The notes under the pieces: model-generated | What the model saw: the letters and a program-made list of their open reading frames with translations, nothing else | Database searches by the model: none | What the model was told of the DNA's origin: nothing | Assembly (NCBI GenBank): GCA_017537365.1 | Contig: JAFYKZ010000002.1 | Location: 62,001 to 126,000 of the forward strand | Direction: 5' to 3' | Length of the DNA stretch: 64,000 nucleotides | DNA from: Clostridia bacterium | GTDB taxonomy: Bacteria > Bacillota > Clostridia > Oscillospirales > Acutalibacteraceae | In this document: in pieces, positions 17,931 to 25,912 of the stretch | Layout of the letters: every line of letters starts with the position of its first letter | How positions within the stretch are numbered: the first letter of the stretch is position 1 | Made by a program: the position numbers and the translations under genes

Positions 17931-19160
17931 ATGATTAATGTTGCTATAATGGGTCATGGTGTTGTGGGCTCGGGTGCTGCCGAGATATTAATAAACCATA
18001 AAGACCGCATTGAAAAAGCCGTTAAAGACGAGGTTTTTGTTAAATATATTCTCGATTTGCGTGAATTTAATGAGCTAAGCTATGCAGATAAATTCACTAA
18101 GAATTTTGATGATATTTTAAACGATGATACCGTTAAGGTTGTAGCTGAGGTTATGGGTGGAGTTAACCCTGCTTATGATTTTGTTAAAAAATGCTTAGAA
18201 AACGGCAAAAGTGTTGTTACTTCTAATAAAGAACTAGTTGCGGCAAAGGGTGCCGAGCTTATTAAAATTGCCAATAGAGAAAATGTTAATTTTTTGTTTG
18301 AAGCTAGCGTTGGCGGTGGAATACCTGTATTAAGACCGATGGTTCAATGCCTTAGCGCAAATGAGATAACCGAGGTTTCAGGTATTTTAAACGGAACAAC
18401 TAATTATATTTTAAATAAAATGATAGTAGATAATATGGATTTTGATTCGGCTCTTTCATTAGCTCAGCAAAAAGGATATGCCGAGAGAAATCCTGCCGCT
18501 GATATTGAAGGTCATGATGCCTGCCGCAAGGTTTGTATTTTAGCCGCTTTGGCTTTTGGCAAGCATGTTTATCCTGAACAGGTTTATACCGAGGGTATAA
18601 CCGAAATAACCCTTGATGATGTTGCTATGGCAGATAGTTTAGGATATGTTATAAAGCTTATCGGGCATACTGAAAAGTTAGAAAATGGTAAAATTACCGC
18701 TTCTGTCAGACCAACCTTAGTAGGTAGAGACTGTATTTTATCAGGTGTTAACGGCGTGTTCAATGCAATTATGGTAACAGGCGACCAAACAGGCGAGGTG
18801 GCTTTCTACGGTAAGGGCGCCGGCAAGGAGGCAACCGCGAGCGCAGTTGTTGCCGATATGGTGGATTGTATGAAGCATTTATCTGCTCGCAAGTATCTTT
18901 CTTGGGAAGATGGCTTTGACACTTATGTTGATACAAATTATGATAAAAACGGTAAATTTTATGTTTACTTAAAATCAAATAATTATAATGAGTTAGAAAA
19001 TCAGTTTAAAAATGCATTTGCAAATACTGATTCGGTGGTTAAAAATGAGATTTCAGGCGAAATTTGTTTCATAACCGAGAAAGACTTTGAAAGCAATATA
19101 AAAACAAAGCTTGCAAGCTTTAAAAATTGCGAATACAAGCTTTTGCATACTATGAGTTAG
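17931..19160 (+). CDS. hom: Homoserine dehydrogenase
   Basis: Reduces aspartate semialdehyde to homoserine, entry to threonine and methionine. 409 residues: MINVAIMGHGVVGSGAAEIL (NAD(P)-binding), AEVMGG, TSNKELVAAKG, the catalytic region GILNGTTNYILNKM and AERNPAADIEGHDACRKVCILA with the conserved Lys and Asp. The C-terminal 80 or so residues look like a shortened ACT regulatory domain (KFYVYLKSN ...). ATG follows ACGGAGGGAAAA. Precedes lysC by 14 bases. Confidence 0.97.
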   Translation: MINVAIMGHGVVGSGAAEILINHKDRIEKAVKDEVFVKYILDLREFNELSYADKFTKNFDDILNDDTVKVVAEVMGGVNPAYDFVKKCLENGKSVVTSNKELVAAKGAELIKIANRENVNFLFEASVGGGIPVLRPMVQCLSANEITEVSGILNGTTNYILNKMIVDNMDFDSALSLAQQKGYAERNPAADIEGHDACRKVCILAALAFGKHVYPEQVYTEGITEITLDDVAMADSLGYVIKLIGHTEKLENGKITASVRPTLVGRDCILSGVNGVFNAIMVTGDQTGEVAFYGKGAGKEATASAVVADMVDCMKHLSARKYLSWEDGFDTYVDTNYDKNGKFYVYLKSNNYNELENQFKNAFANTDSVVKNEISGEICFITEKDFESNIKTKLASFKNCEYKLLHTMS

Positions 19161-19174
19161 TGAGGTTTTAATTT

Positions 19175-20383
19175 ATGGCATTAATAGTTAAAAAGTTCGG
19201 CGGTTCTTCTGTTGCAAATGCCGAAAGAGTGTTTAATGTTGCAAACAGAATAATCGAAGATTATAAAAAAGGAAATGATGTTATAGTTGTTGTTTCCGCT
19301 CAGGGTGATACAACCGATGACCTTATCGATAAGGCAAAAGAAATTAATCCTGACGGTCCTTCAAAAAGAGAAATGGATATGCTTTTAGCCTCAGGTGAGC
19401 AGATTTCTATATCGCTTCTTGCTATGGCTATTGAAAAATTAGGCTATCCTGTTAAATCTTTGCTTGGTTGGCAGGCAGGCTTTGAGACCGATTCTCATTA
19501 CGGTATGGCTAGAATTAAAAGAGTTAATACCGAGCGTTTGCAAAAGGAAATTGATAAGAAAAACATAGTTATCGTTGCAGGCTTCCAAGGTCTTAATAAG
19601 TATGACGATATAACAACCTTAGGTCGCGGCGGTTCTGATACAAGTGCGGTTGCGATAGCCGCTTCTATGAGAGCGGATTTATGCCAGATTTATACCGATG
19701 TTGACGGTGTTTATACTGCTGACCCTCGTAAAGTTTCGAATGCGGTTAAGATGGATGAAATTTCTTATGATGAAATGTTAGAGCTTGCCGCTATGGGCGC
19801 TCAGGTTCTTAATAACCGTTCGGTTGAAATGGCTAAAAAATATAATGTTGAGCTTGAAGTTTTATCAAGCTTGGAAGTAAAACCCGGTACAATAGTAAAG
19901 GAGAAGGTTAAAATGGAAAAAACTTTAATTAAAGGCGTTGCTAAGGATAATAATGTTGCAAGAATTTCTATCGTTGGTTTGGACGATACTCCCGGTGTTG
20001 CATTTAAAATTTTCAATAAATTAGCTCAATTTAAGGTTAATGTTGATATAATTTTGCAGTCGGTTGGCCGTGATAATACTAAGGATATAACCTTTACTGT
20101 ACCGAGCGACCAAGCAAAACAAGCGGTTGAAGCTATTGAATCTTTAAAGGATATTTTAAATTATAAAGAAATAAGTGTTGACGAAAGTGTTGCTAAAATC
20201 TCTATCGTGGGCGCAGGTATGGAAAGCCATCCCGGTGTTGCTTCTAAGATGTTTGAGGCTTTATATGATGCAGGCATCAATATTCAAATGATTTCAACAA
20301 GCGAAATTAAGATTTCTGTTTTAATTGATGCTAAGTCTGCTGATAATGCAGTAACCGCAGTTCACGATGCGTTTTTAAACTAA
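19175..20383 (+). CDS. lysC: Aspartate kinase
   Basis: Phosphorylates aspartate, the first step to lysine, threonine and methionine. 402 residues: VKKFGGSSVANAERV, VVSAQGDTTDDLID, TLGRGGSDTSAVAIAA, and TDVDGVYTADPRKV in the kinase domain, then two ACT domains (about 255-325 and 335-402; SIVGAGMESHPGVASKMFEA) expected to bind the feedback amino acid. An internal ATG at 19913 preceded by AAAGGAG could start the small ACT-only beta chain known from Bacillus LysC, so both products are possible. Operon with hom and the DUF4364 gene. Confidence 0.97.
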   Translation: MALIVKKFGGSSVANAERVFNVANRIIEDYKKGNDVIVVVSAQGDTTDDLIDKAKEINPDGPSKREMDMLLASGEQISISLLAMAIEKLGYPVKSLLGWQAGFETDSHYGMARIKRVNTERLQKEIDKKNIVIVAGFQGLNKYDDITTLGRGGSDTSAVAIAASMRADLCQIYTDVDGVYTADPRKVSNAVKMDEISYDEMLELAAMGAQVLNNRSVEMAKKYNVELEVLSSLEVKPGTIVKEKVKMEKTLIKGVAKDNNVARISIVGLDDTPGVAFKIFNKLAQFKVNVDIILQSVGRDNTKDITFTVPSDQAKQAVEAIESLKDILNYKEISVDESVAKISIVGAGMESHPGVASKMFEALYDAGINIQMISTSEIKISVLIDAKSADNAVTAVHDAFLN

Positions 20384-20414
20384 TATAAAAGTAGTATAAA
20401 GGAGAATTTTTCCT

Positions 20415-20969
20415 ATGATGGAAAGAGATGCTGTTTCAGCAGGTGTTTCCGAGATAGGCGGTCTTTTCAGCACCGCAGAGGTTAGAATTTTAATATGCTA
20501 TTTGTTGTCTTCAATAAATAAGCCTGTTCCTGTAAGTATGCTTGGAGATATGCTTCATTATGAGGGTATAGCCAACTGTTTTGAAGTTAGCGATTCGGTT
20601 GCGGCTTTAACTAAAAACGGGCTTATTGAGGAATATAACGAAGATGAAAGAACTTATGTTATAACCGAGAAGGGAAGAGATGTTTCAAAAACATTGCATA
20701 CTTCACTTTCGATGACGGTTAAGCAAAGAGCCTTAAATGCAACCATTAAAATGGTGGCAAAATTTGTTCACGCTAAGGAAACAGATATTAAGATAACCCG
20801 AGAGGGAACAAAAACCTTTATAAACTGCACCGCGCTTGATGGTAAAGAACCATTTATGAGCGTTAAGCTTATGGTTGCAAATGAGGACCAAGCGGTTTAT
20901 ATTAAAGAGAAATTTTTAGAAAACCCCGCAGAAATTTATACTAAGATAATTGAAATGTTAACTAAATAA
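20415..20969 (+). CDS. DUF4364-type winged-helix protein
   Basis: 184 residues. The N-terminal half looks like a winged helix-turn-helix (FSTAEVRILICYLLSSINKPVPVSMLGDML ... FEVSDSVAALTKNGLIEEY ... YVITEKGRDV, about 17-95), as in DUF4364 proteins common in Clostridia; the C-terminal half is a mixed domain of unknown role. AAAGGAG precedes ATGATG. It lies 31 bases after lysC and ends the operon at a terminator. A DNA-binding role is inferred from fold; whether it controls the aspartate-family genes is untested. Confidence 0.75.
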   Translation: MMERDAVSAGVSEIGGLFSTAEVRILICYLLSSINKPVPVSMLGDMLHYEGIANCFEVSDSVAALTKNGLIEEYNEDERTYVITEKGRDVSKTLHTSLSMTVKQRALNATIKMVAKFVHAKETDIKITREGTKTFINCTALDGKEPFMSVKLMVANEDQAVYIKEKFLENPAEIYTKIIEMLTK

Positions 20970-20971
20970 AT

Positions 20972-21001
20972 AAAACCCCTGAGAAATTTCTCAGGGGTTT
21001 T
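20972..21001. terminator. Bidirectional terminator between DUF4364 gene and dapB
   Basis: A perfect 30-base palindrome: AAAACCCCTGAGAAA (20972-20986) and its complement (20987-21001), with A and T runs at either end. Confidence 0.9.
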
Positions 21002-21016
21002 GTCATATAAGAAATA

Positions 21017-21772
21017 TTATTCAAAGCTTAAAATGCTATTCATATCATAAAGACCGGCAGGTTTTCCTGCTATAAACTTAGCGGCTCTAACGCCTCCAAC
21101 AGCAAAAACTTCTTTCGAATATGCAGAATGGGAAATTGTTATAACCTCATCTCTGCCTGCGAAAATAACATCGTGTTCTCCAACGATAGTGCCGCCTCTT
21201 ACAGAATGAATACCAATTTCCTTTTTAGAACGTTTTTGCCTTTTTGAGTGGCGGTCGTATTCATAAACTTTATTACCGTCAAACTGGCTGTTAACGGCAT
21301 TTGCAAGCATAATAGCGGTGCCTGAGGGGGCATCTATCTTTTGGTTATGGTGTTTTTCAATAATTTCAATGTCGAAACCGTCTCCCAAAATTGAAGCAGC
21401 TTTTTTTGCCAGACTGCAAATAAGATTAACACCTAGCGACATATTAAAACTGAAAAATATCGGAATTTCTTTTGAAGCCAGTTTTATTTGCTCAATCTGA
21501 GCATCGCTATATCCTGTTGTTGCAAATACCACGGCGGTTTTGTTTTTAAATGCGTAATCTAAAATATCATTTAACAGAGAGGGATGAGAAAAGTCGATAA
21601 TAACATCGGCTTTTTCTTTTATATCGGAAAACTTTGAAAAAACAGGGAAATCCTGACCTGAGTTAACCTTATCAACTCCTGCAATAATTTGCATATCATC
21701 GGTATCTTTAATTGCGCTAGCAACAAAGCTTCCCATTTTTCCGCCTGAGCCGGTAATAATAGTTTTAATCAT
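21017..21772 (-). CDS. dapB: 4-hydroxy-tetrahydrodipicolinate reductase
   Basis: Second step of the lysine/DAP branch, reducing hydroxytetrahydrodipicolinate with NAD(P)H. 251 residues: IITGSGGKMGSFV (dinucleotide loop), VIIDFSHPS, TTGYSDAQ, the active-site EKHHNQKIDAPSGTA with the His pair and Lys, and a C-terminal FAVGGVRAAKFI. ATG follows GGAAGTGAAAAA. Last gene of asd-dapA-dapB, 18 bases after dapA; dipicolinate for spores would also come from this pathway. Confidence 0.97.
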   Translation of the reverse strand: MIKTIITGSGGKMGSFVASAIKDTDDMQIIAGVDKVNSGQDFPVFSKFSDIKEKADVIIDFSHPSLLNDILDYAFKNKTAVVFATTGYSDAQIEQIKLASKEIPIFFSFNMSLGVNLICSLAKKAASILGDGFDIEIIEKHHNQKIDAPSGTAIMLANAVNSQFDGNKVYEYDRHSKRQKRSKKEIGIHSVRGGTIVGEHDVIFAGRDEVITISHSAYSKEVFAVGGVRAAKFIAGKPAGLYDMNSILSFE

Positions 21773-21790
21773 TTTTTCACTTCCAAAAAA

Positions 21791-22678
21791 TTAGATAATA
21801 TCGCACTCTTTAAGCTTTTCTTTTAAGAAATTAAGTCCCTTTTCATCCATGTTATAAAGAGGAAGTCTCAAAGGACCAACCTCCAAACCCATTAAATTCA
21901 TAGCGGTTTTAACGGGTATCGGGTTAACATCGCAGAAAAGAGCTTCTATAAGACCTGTATATTTAATCTGCAATTTCTGGGCAGCATCGGTATTGCCGTT
22001 TAAATATTCCATACACATATTATGGGTTTCATTAGGCAACAGATTTGATAATACCGATATAACACCTAAACCGCCGAGCGACATAACAGGCACAATCTGG
22101 TCATCATTTCCTGAATAGATATTCAAATCATCTCCGCAGAGATAACGGGTTTTAGCGATAGCAGATAAATCACCGTTAGCCTCTTTAACTGCTACGATAT
22201 TTTCGTGCTTAGAGAGTTCTTTATAGGTTTCGGGCTTGATAGCAACACCTGTTCTTGAAGGAACATTATAAAGCATAATAGGTTTGTTTACTCTATCTGC
22301 AATATAGTTATAGTGAGCCACAAGACCTGCCTGAGAGGTTTTATTGTAATAGGGTGCCACCATTAAGAAAGCATCAGCGCCAACACTTGCGGCATCGTTA
22401 CATAGCTCAACCGAATAAACGGTATCGTTAGAGCCAGTTCCTGCAATTATCGGAACTCTGCCTTTTGCGGCTTTAACAGCTTCTTCTATAACTTTAAGAT
22501 GCTCGTCATATCTTAATGTTGATTTTTCGCCTGTTGTTCCGCAAATAACAAGTGCATCAATGTTTGATTTTATTTGCGAATCAACCAAGCTTTCAAGTCT
22601 TTTATAATTTACACTTCCGTCCTCGTTCATAGGGGTAACCAGTGCAGTTGCCGCACCTTTGAAAATAATTTTTTTCAT
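21791..22678 (-). CDS. dapA: 4-hydroxy-tetrahydrodipicolinate synthase
   Basis: Condenses aspartate semialdehyde with pyruvate. 295 residues of TIM-barrel aldolase: GAATALVTPMNEDGSVNY, VICGTTGEKSTL, VAPYYNKTSQAGL, LYNVPSRTGVAI with the catalytic Tyr, and VAVKEANGDL with the Schiff-base Lys. ATG 22678 follows GGAGACGTTATT. In operon with asd upstream and dapB downstream. Confidence 0.97.
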   Translation of the reverse strand: MKKIIFKGAATALVTPMNEDGSVNYKRLESLVDSQIKSNIDALVICGTTGEKSTLRYDEHLKVIEEAVKAAKGRVPIIAGTGSNDTVYSVELCNDAASVGADAFLMVAPYYNKTSQAGLVAHYNYIADRVNKPIMLYNVPSRTGVAIKPETYKELSKHENIVAVKEANGDLSAIAKTRYLCGDDLNIYSGNDDQIVPVMSLGGLGVISVLSNLLPNETHNMCMEYLNGNTDAAQKLQIKYTGLIEALFCDVNPIPVKTAMNLMGLEVGPLRLPLYNMDEKGLNFLKEKLKECDII

Positions 22679-22719
22679 AATAACGTCTCCATAGTGTAAA
22701 ATTTGTTTAAGGACTTAAA

Positions 22720-23802
22720 TTAATCCATAAATCCCTTAGCGCAAAGGAGCTCTGCAAGTAAAACAGCGCCGCCCGCAGCACCGCGAAGAGTGTTATGAGA
22801 GAGGCAAACGAATTTATAGTCATACTGACTGTCTTCTCTGAGTCTGCCTGCGTGGATAGCCATACCGCCCTCTAAATCACGGCAAAGGTTGGTTTGAGGC
22901 ATATTATCCTCCTCATAATAGTGAATAAACTGCTTTGGAGCGTGGGGCAATTCAAGTTCTTGTGGAACGCCTGCAAAGCTCTTCCAAACAGATAAAACTT
23001 CTTCCTTAGAGGGTTTATTTTTAAAGCTTACAAATACGGCTGCCATATGACCGTCAGATACAGGAACACGAAGACATTGTGCGGTGAATTTAGGACTATC
23101 GGCAAGTTTTATCTCGCCATCCTTAACCTCGCCCCAAATTTTAAGAGGCTCTTTCTCGCTTTTTTCTTCTTCGCCGCCGATAAAGGGGATAACATTATCA
23201 ATCATTTCAGGCCAACGCTCAAAGGTTTTGCCTGCGCCTGAAATAGCCTGATAGGTGCAAACTAAACATTTATCAACGCCAAACTTCTCGTCAAGAGGAT
23301 AGAGAGCCGGAACATAAGACTGCAAAGAGCAGTTTGATTTAACCGCAATAAAGCCTCTCTTTGTGCCCAAACGCTTTTTCTGAGCCTCGATAACATCAGT
23401 ATGATTAGGATTGATTTCAGGAATAATCATCGGAACATCAGCTGTGAAACGATGAGCCGAGTTGTTGGAAACAACGGGGCATTCGTGCTTTGCATATTCT
23501 TCCTCCAAAGCTTTGATTTCATCCTTTTTCATATCAACAGCGCAGAAAACAAAATCAACCTTAGATACGATATCATCAATATCTGCAACTGCATCCTGAA
23601 CTATCATATTTTTAAGATTTTCAGGCATAGCGTCTTTCATAGCCCAACGAGAGCCAACTGCTTCTTCAAAGGTTTTGCCTGCACTTCTTGGACTTGCAGC
23701 CAAAGCGGTTACATTAAACCAAGGATGGTCGCAAAGCAATAAACTAAAACGCTGACCTACCATTCCGGTAGCACCGATTATACCAACATTATACTTTTTC
23801 AT
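22720..23802 (-). CDS. asd: Aspartate-semialdehyde dehydrogenase, archaeal/fungal-type
   Basis: Reduces aspartyl phosphate to aspartate semialdehyde, joining lysC with hom and dapA. 360 residues: YNVGIIGATGMVGQRF (NADP loop), VSNNSAHR, the catalytic Cys in VKSNCSLQSYVPALYPL, and YQAISGAGKTF. The SNCS context and the 360-residue length fit the TIGR00978 (archaeal/yeast) class rather than the usual bacterial Asd. ATG 23802 follows AGGGAG; a longer reading frame upstream would cross the promoter. First gene of the operon. Confidence 0.95.
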   Translation of the reverse strand: MKKYNVGIIGATGMVGQRFSLLLCDHPWFNVTALAASPRSAGKTFEEAVGSRWAMKDAMPENLKNMIVQDAVADIDDIVSKVDFVFCAVDMKKDEIKALEEEYAKHECPVVSNNSAHRFTADVPMIIPEINPNHTDVIEAQKKRLGTKRGFIAVKSNCSLQSYVPALYPLDEKFGVDKCLVCTYQAISGAGKTFERWPEMIDNVIPFIGGEEEKSEKEPLKIWGEVKDGEIKLADSPKFTAQCLRVPVSDGHMAAVFVSFKNKPSKEEVLSVWKSFAGVPQELELPHAPKQFIHYYEEDNMPQTNLCRDLEGGMAIHAGRLREDSQYDYKFVCLSHNTLRGAAGGAVLLAELLCAKGFMD

Positions 23803-23880
23803 AGATTTAAAACTCCCTATAATAAAATTTGCTTGCCTTATATTAAAAAATGCAATATAATATATAAGCTTTATCAATTT

Positions 23881-23910
23881 AATATAACATTTGATTATAC
23901 TGTTTGTCAA
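23881..23910 (-). promoter_or_regulatory. Promoter for asd-dapA-dapB operon
   Basis: Minus strand: perfect TTGACA (23905-23910), 18-base spacer, TATATT (23881-23886). The leader of about 70 bases is too short for a lysine riboswitch. Confidence 0.75.
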
Positions 23911-23959
23911 ACTTTTTTATGACAAAATTCAATTAATTTTAAGAAAGAATAAGAATTTT

Positions 23960-24982
23960 ATGAAAACCAGTGATTTTTATTATGATTTGCCAACCGAATT
24001 AATTGCTCAAACACCGCTTGAAAATCGCGAAAGCTCGCGTCTTTTGGTGCTTGGTAAAACAAATGGAGAAATAGAGCATAAAAACTTTTTTGATGTTATT
24101 GATTATCTAAACGAGGGCGACTGTTTGGTGCTTAATAATACCCGCGTTTTGCCTGCTCGTATATATGGCGAAAGGGAAGATACAGGCGCGATAGTTGAGT
24201 TCGTTTTATTAAAGCAAAAAGGTGTTAATATTTGGGAATGTTTGGCAGGACCGGGTAAGAAAGCAAAGCAGGGACATTTCTTTAAATTCTCAGACAAGCT
24301 TTCTGCCGAGGTTATTGAGGTTTTAGAAAACGGAAACCGAATTTTAAAGTTTTCTCCAAAAGGTGAATTTTTTGCGGTTTTAGATGAAATAGGTCAAATG
24401 CCGCTACCGCCTTATATAAAAGAAAAACTCGGCGATAAAGAGCGTTATCAAACGGTTTATTCTAAGGAATTAGGCTCTGCTGCCGCGCCAACTGCGGGAC
24501 TTCATTTTACCAAAGAACTACTTAAAAAATTAGAGCAAAAAGGGGTTAAAATTGCTTATGTAACCCTACATGTCGGTCTTGGAACTTTCAGACCTGTTAA
24601 GGTTGATGATGTTACCGAACATAAAATGCATTCGGAATATTACTGTGTTTCAAAGGAAACAGCCGATATAATAAACCAAACCAAAAAAGAGGGTGGCAGA
24701 GTAATCTGCGTTGGAACAACAAGTTGCCGAACGGTTGAAAGTGTTGCACAAAAGTTTGGTGAAATAGTTGAATGCAGTGGCGATACCGAGATATTTATTT
24801 ATCCGGGTTATGAATTTAAGTGTATGGATGGACTTATAACTAATTTCCATTTACCTGAAAGCACTTTAATAATGCTGGTTTCGGCATTTGCAGGATTTGA
24901 TAATGTTATGAATGCGTATAATACCGCAGTTAAGGAAAAATACCGCTTTTTCAGTTTTGGAGACGCGATGCTTATTGTATAA
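23960..24982 (+). CDS. queA: S-adenosylmethionine:tRNA ribosyltransferase-isomerase
   Basis: Builds epoxyqueuosine on tRNA by transferring and isomerising ribose from SAM onto the preQ1 base at position 34. 340 residues: [55 protein letters not shown] and [22 protein letters not shown] 23960 with a weak AAGAAAG site; an upstream TTG at 23891 would overlap the divergent asd promoter and is rejected. queH, which performs the last step, is also in this window at 38241. No preQ1-making genes are visible here. Confidence 0.96.
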   Translation: MKTSDFYYDLPTELIAQTPLENRESSRLLVLGKTNGEIEHKNFFDVIDYLNEGDCLVLNNTRVLPARIYGEREDTGAIVEFVLLKQKGVNIWECLAGPGKKAKQGHFFKFSDKLSAEVIEVLENGNRILKFSPKGEFFAVLDEIGQMPLPPYIKEKLGDKERYQTVYSKELGSAAAPTAGLHFTKELLKKLEQKGVKIAYVTLHVGLGTFRPVKVDDVTEHKMHSEYYCVSKETADIINQTKKEGGRVICVGTTSCRTVESVAQKFGEIVECSGDTEIFIYPGYEFKCMDGLITNFHLPESTLIMLVSAFAGFDNVMNAYNTAVKEKYRFFSFGDAMLIV

Positions 24983-25032
24983 AGGACGCTGTCCTCTATA
25001 CAGTGAAAAGTGAAAAGCGGCACGGATATAAA

Positions 25033-25062
25033 AATGCTCGGACTTTGATTTGTCCGAGCATT
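25033..25062 (+). terminator. Terminator-like hairpin after queA
   Basis: AATGCTCGGAC (25033-25043) pairs perfectly with GTCCGAGCATT (25052-25062), eight-base loop. Only a broken T-run follows. The 50 bases before it contain a short GGAC/GTCC hairpin and a GTGAAAAGTGAAAAG direct repeat. Confidence 0.6.
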
Positions 25063-25108
25063 AATTTATTCAGATTTTATACCGCAATTAGGACAATTCT
25101 ACTTGTGA

Positions 25109-25720
25109 TCACTGATTTTTTTCTATTATATCATATTTTTCTTGTTCATATTTTTTTAAGCAAACTTTGCATAGTTTTTGGTGTGATTTACCAAAAGGTC
25201 TTACAATCTCAGACGCATAAACATCAAGTATATTTCCACATCTTGAACATTTTCCTTCATTGAATACATCAGAAACAATTATTGAATTTTTAATTTCTTC
25301 TGTATTTTCGATTTGAGGCGAGTTAGCTTTATTATTGTTTTTATCTGTTTCATTAGTATTTTTAATCATTTTTTTAATAATATCATTTCGAATAGAATTA
25401 TCATATCTATCAATGGTGTTTGCTGTTTGAATAGGTTTAGAAAGTTTATTAGAGAGTATTGTATTGTTTTTTTCTAAAATTTCTATAATGGTTTGTGAGT
25501 TTTCAATTAATTCACCAAAACCATAAATAAAAAAACTATTTATCCAAGAAGATAATGGTCCGATTATTAAAAATAAAATTCCGTATATAATATATAGTTC
25601 TTCGTAAGAATTTGCAGATATAAAAAACATAATTAATGTAATAAAAATAGATGATATAATGCCTAACCAACAAAGAATTTTAGCCAATGATTTAATTTTA
25701 TTTCCAATATTTTCAAACAT
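25109..25720 (-). CDS. Two-helix membrane protein with C-terminal zinc ribbon, function unknown
   Basis: 203 residues. Two membrane helices (about 12-33 and 42-62) in the N-terminus MFENIGNKIKSLAKILCW, an amphipathic stretch, an Asn/Lys-rich low-complexity linker (about 110-150), then a four-Cys zinc ribbon (CSRCG ... CKVC). Similar N-termini occur in uncharacterised Clostridia proteins. Base composition is more A/T-rich than its neighbours. ATG 25720 follows AAGGGGAATTTAT. It stands alone between queA and the repeat/galT region. No function can be given. Confidence 0.75.
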   Translation of the reverse strand: MFENIGNKIKSLAKILCWLGIISSIFITLIMFFISANSYEELYIIYGILFLIIGPLSSWINSFFIYGFGELIENSQTIIEILEKNNTILSNKLSKPIQTANTIDRYDNSIRNDIIKKMIKNTNETDKNNNKANSPQIENTEEIKNSIIVSDVFNEGKCSRCGNILDVYASEIVRPFGKSHQKLCKVCLKKYEQEKYDIIEKNQ

Positions 25721-25827
25721 ATAAATTCCCCTTAAAAATATATTTTTTTGTTTTAATTATTATAGCATAAAAATTTTTTTGTGTAAATATAAAGAAAGTG
25801 TTATTACATAAATGTATATAAATAAAA

Positions 25828-25907
25828 GTAGGGGAGGGTCTCTGCGCCCTCCCGCTAACTTATTATTTAGTCTATAAAAATGGGAGGGCACAGAGACCCT
25901 CCCCTAC
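25828..25907. repeat. GC-rich nested inverted repeat (MITE/REP-like)
   Basis: Two 26-base arms (25828-25853 and 25882-25907) are inverted copies with one mismatch, separated by 28 A/T-rich bases. Each arm itself folds, GGAGGG against CCCTCC around TCTCTGCG. It is much richer in G/C than its surroundings. It lies five bases beyond the galT stop, so it may also act as the galT terminator. Short intergenic repeats of this look are known in gut Clostridia; copy number here is untested. Confidence 0.75.
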
Positions 25908-25912
25908 ATAAT

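Noticed and set aside
17786-17957. N-terminal extension of the YtvI-like protein
   Set aside because: No ribosome site, and it would cross the hom promoter; TTG 17786 with AAAGAGGTGAT is better.
23803-23904. Possible lysine riboswitch before asd
   Set aside because: The leader is only about 70 bases and lacks the long multi-helix structure of the L box.
25828-25907. CRISPR repeat
   Set aside because: Only two inverted copies with no regular direct repeats or spacers and no cas genes.
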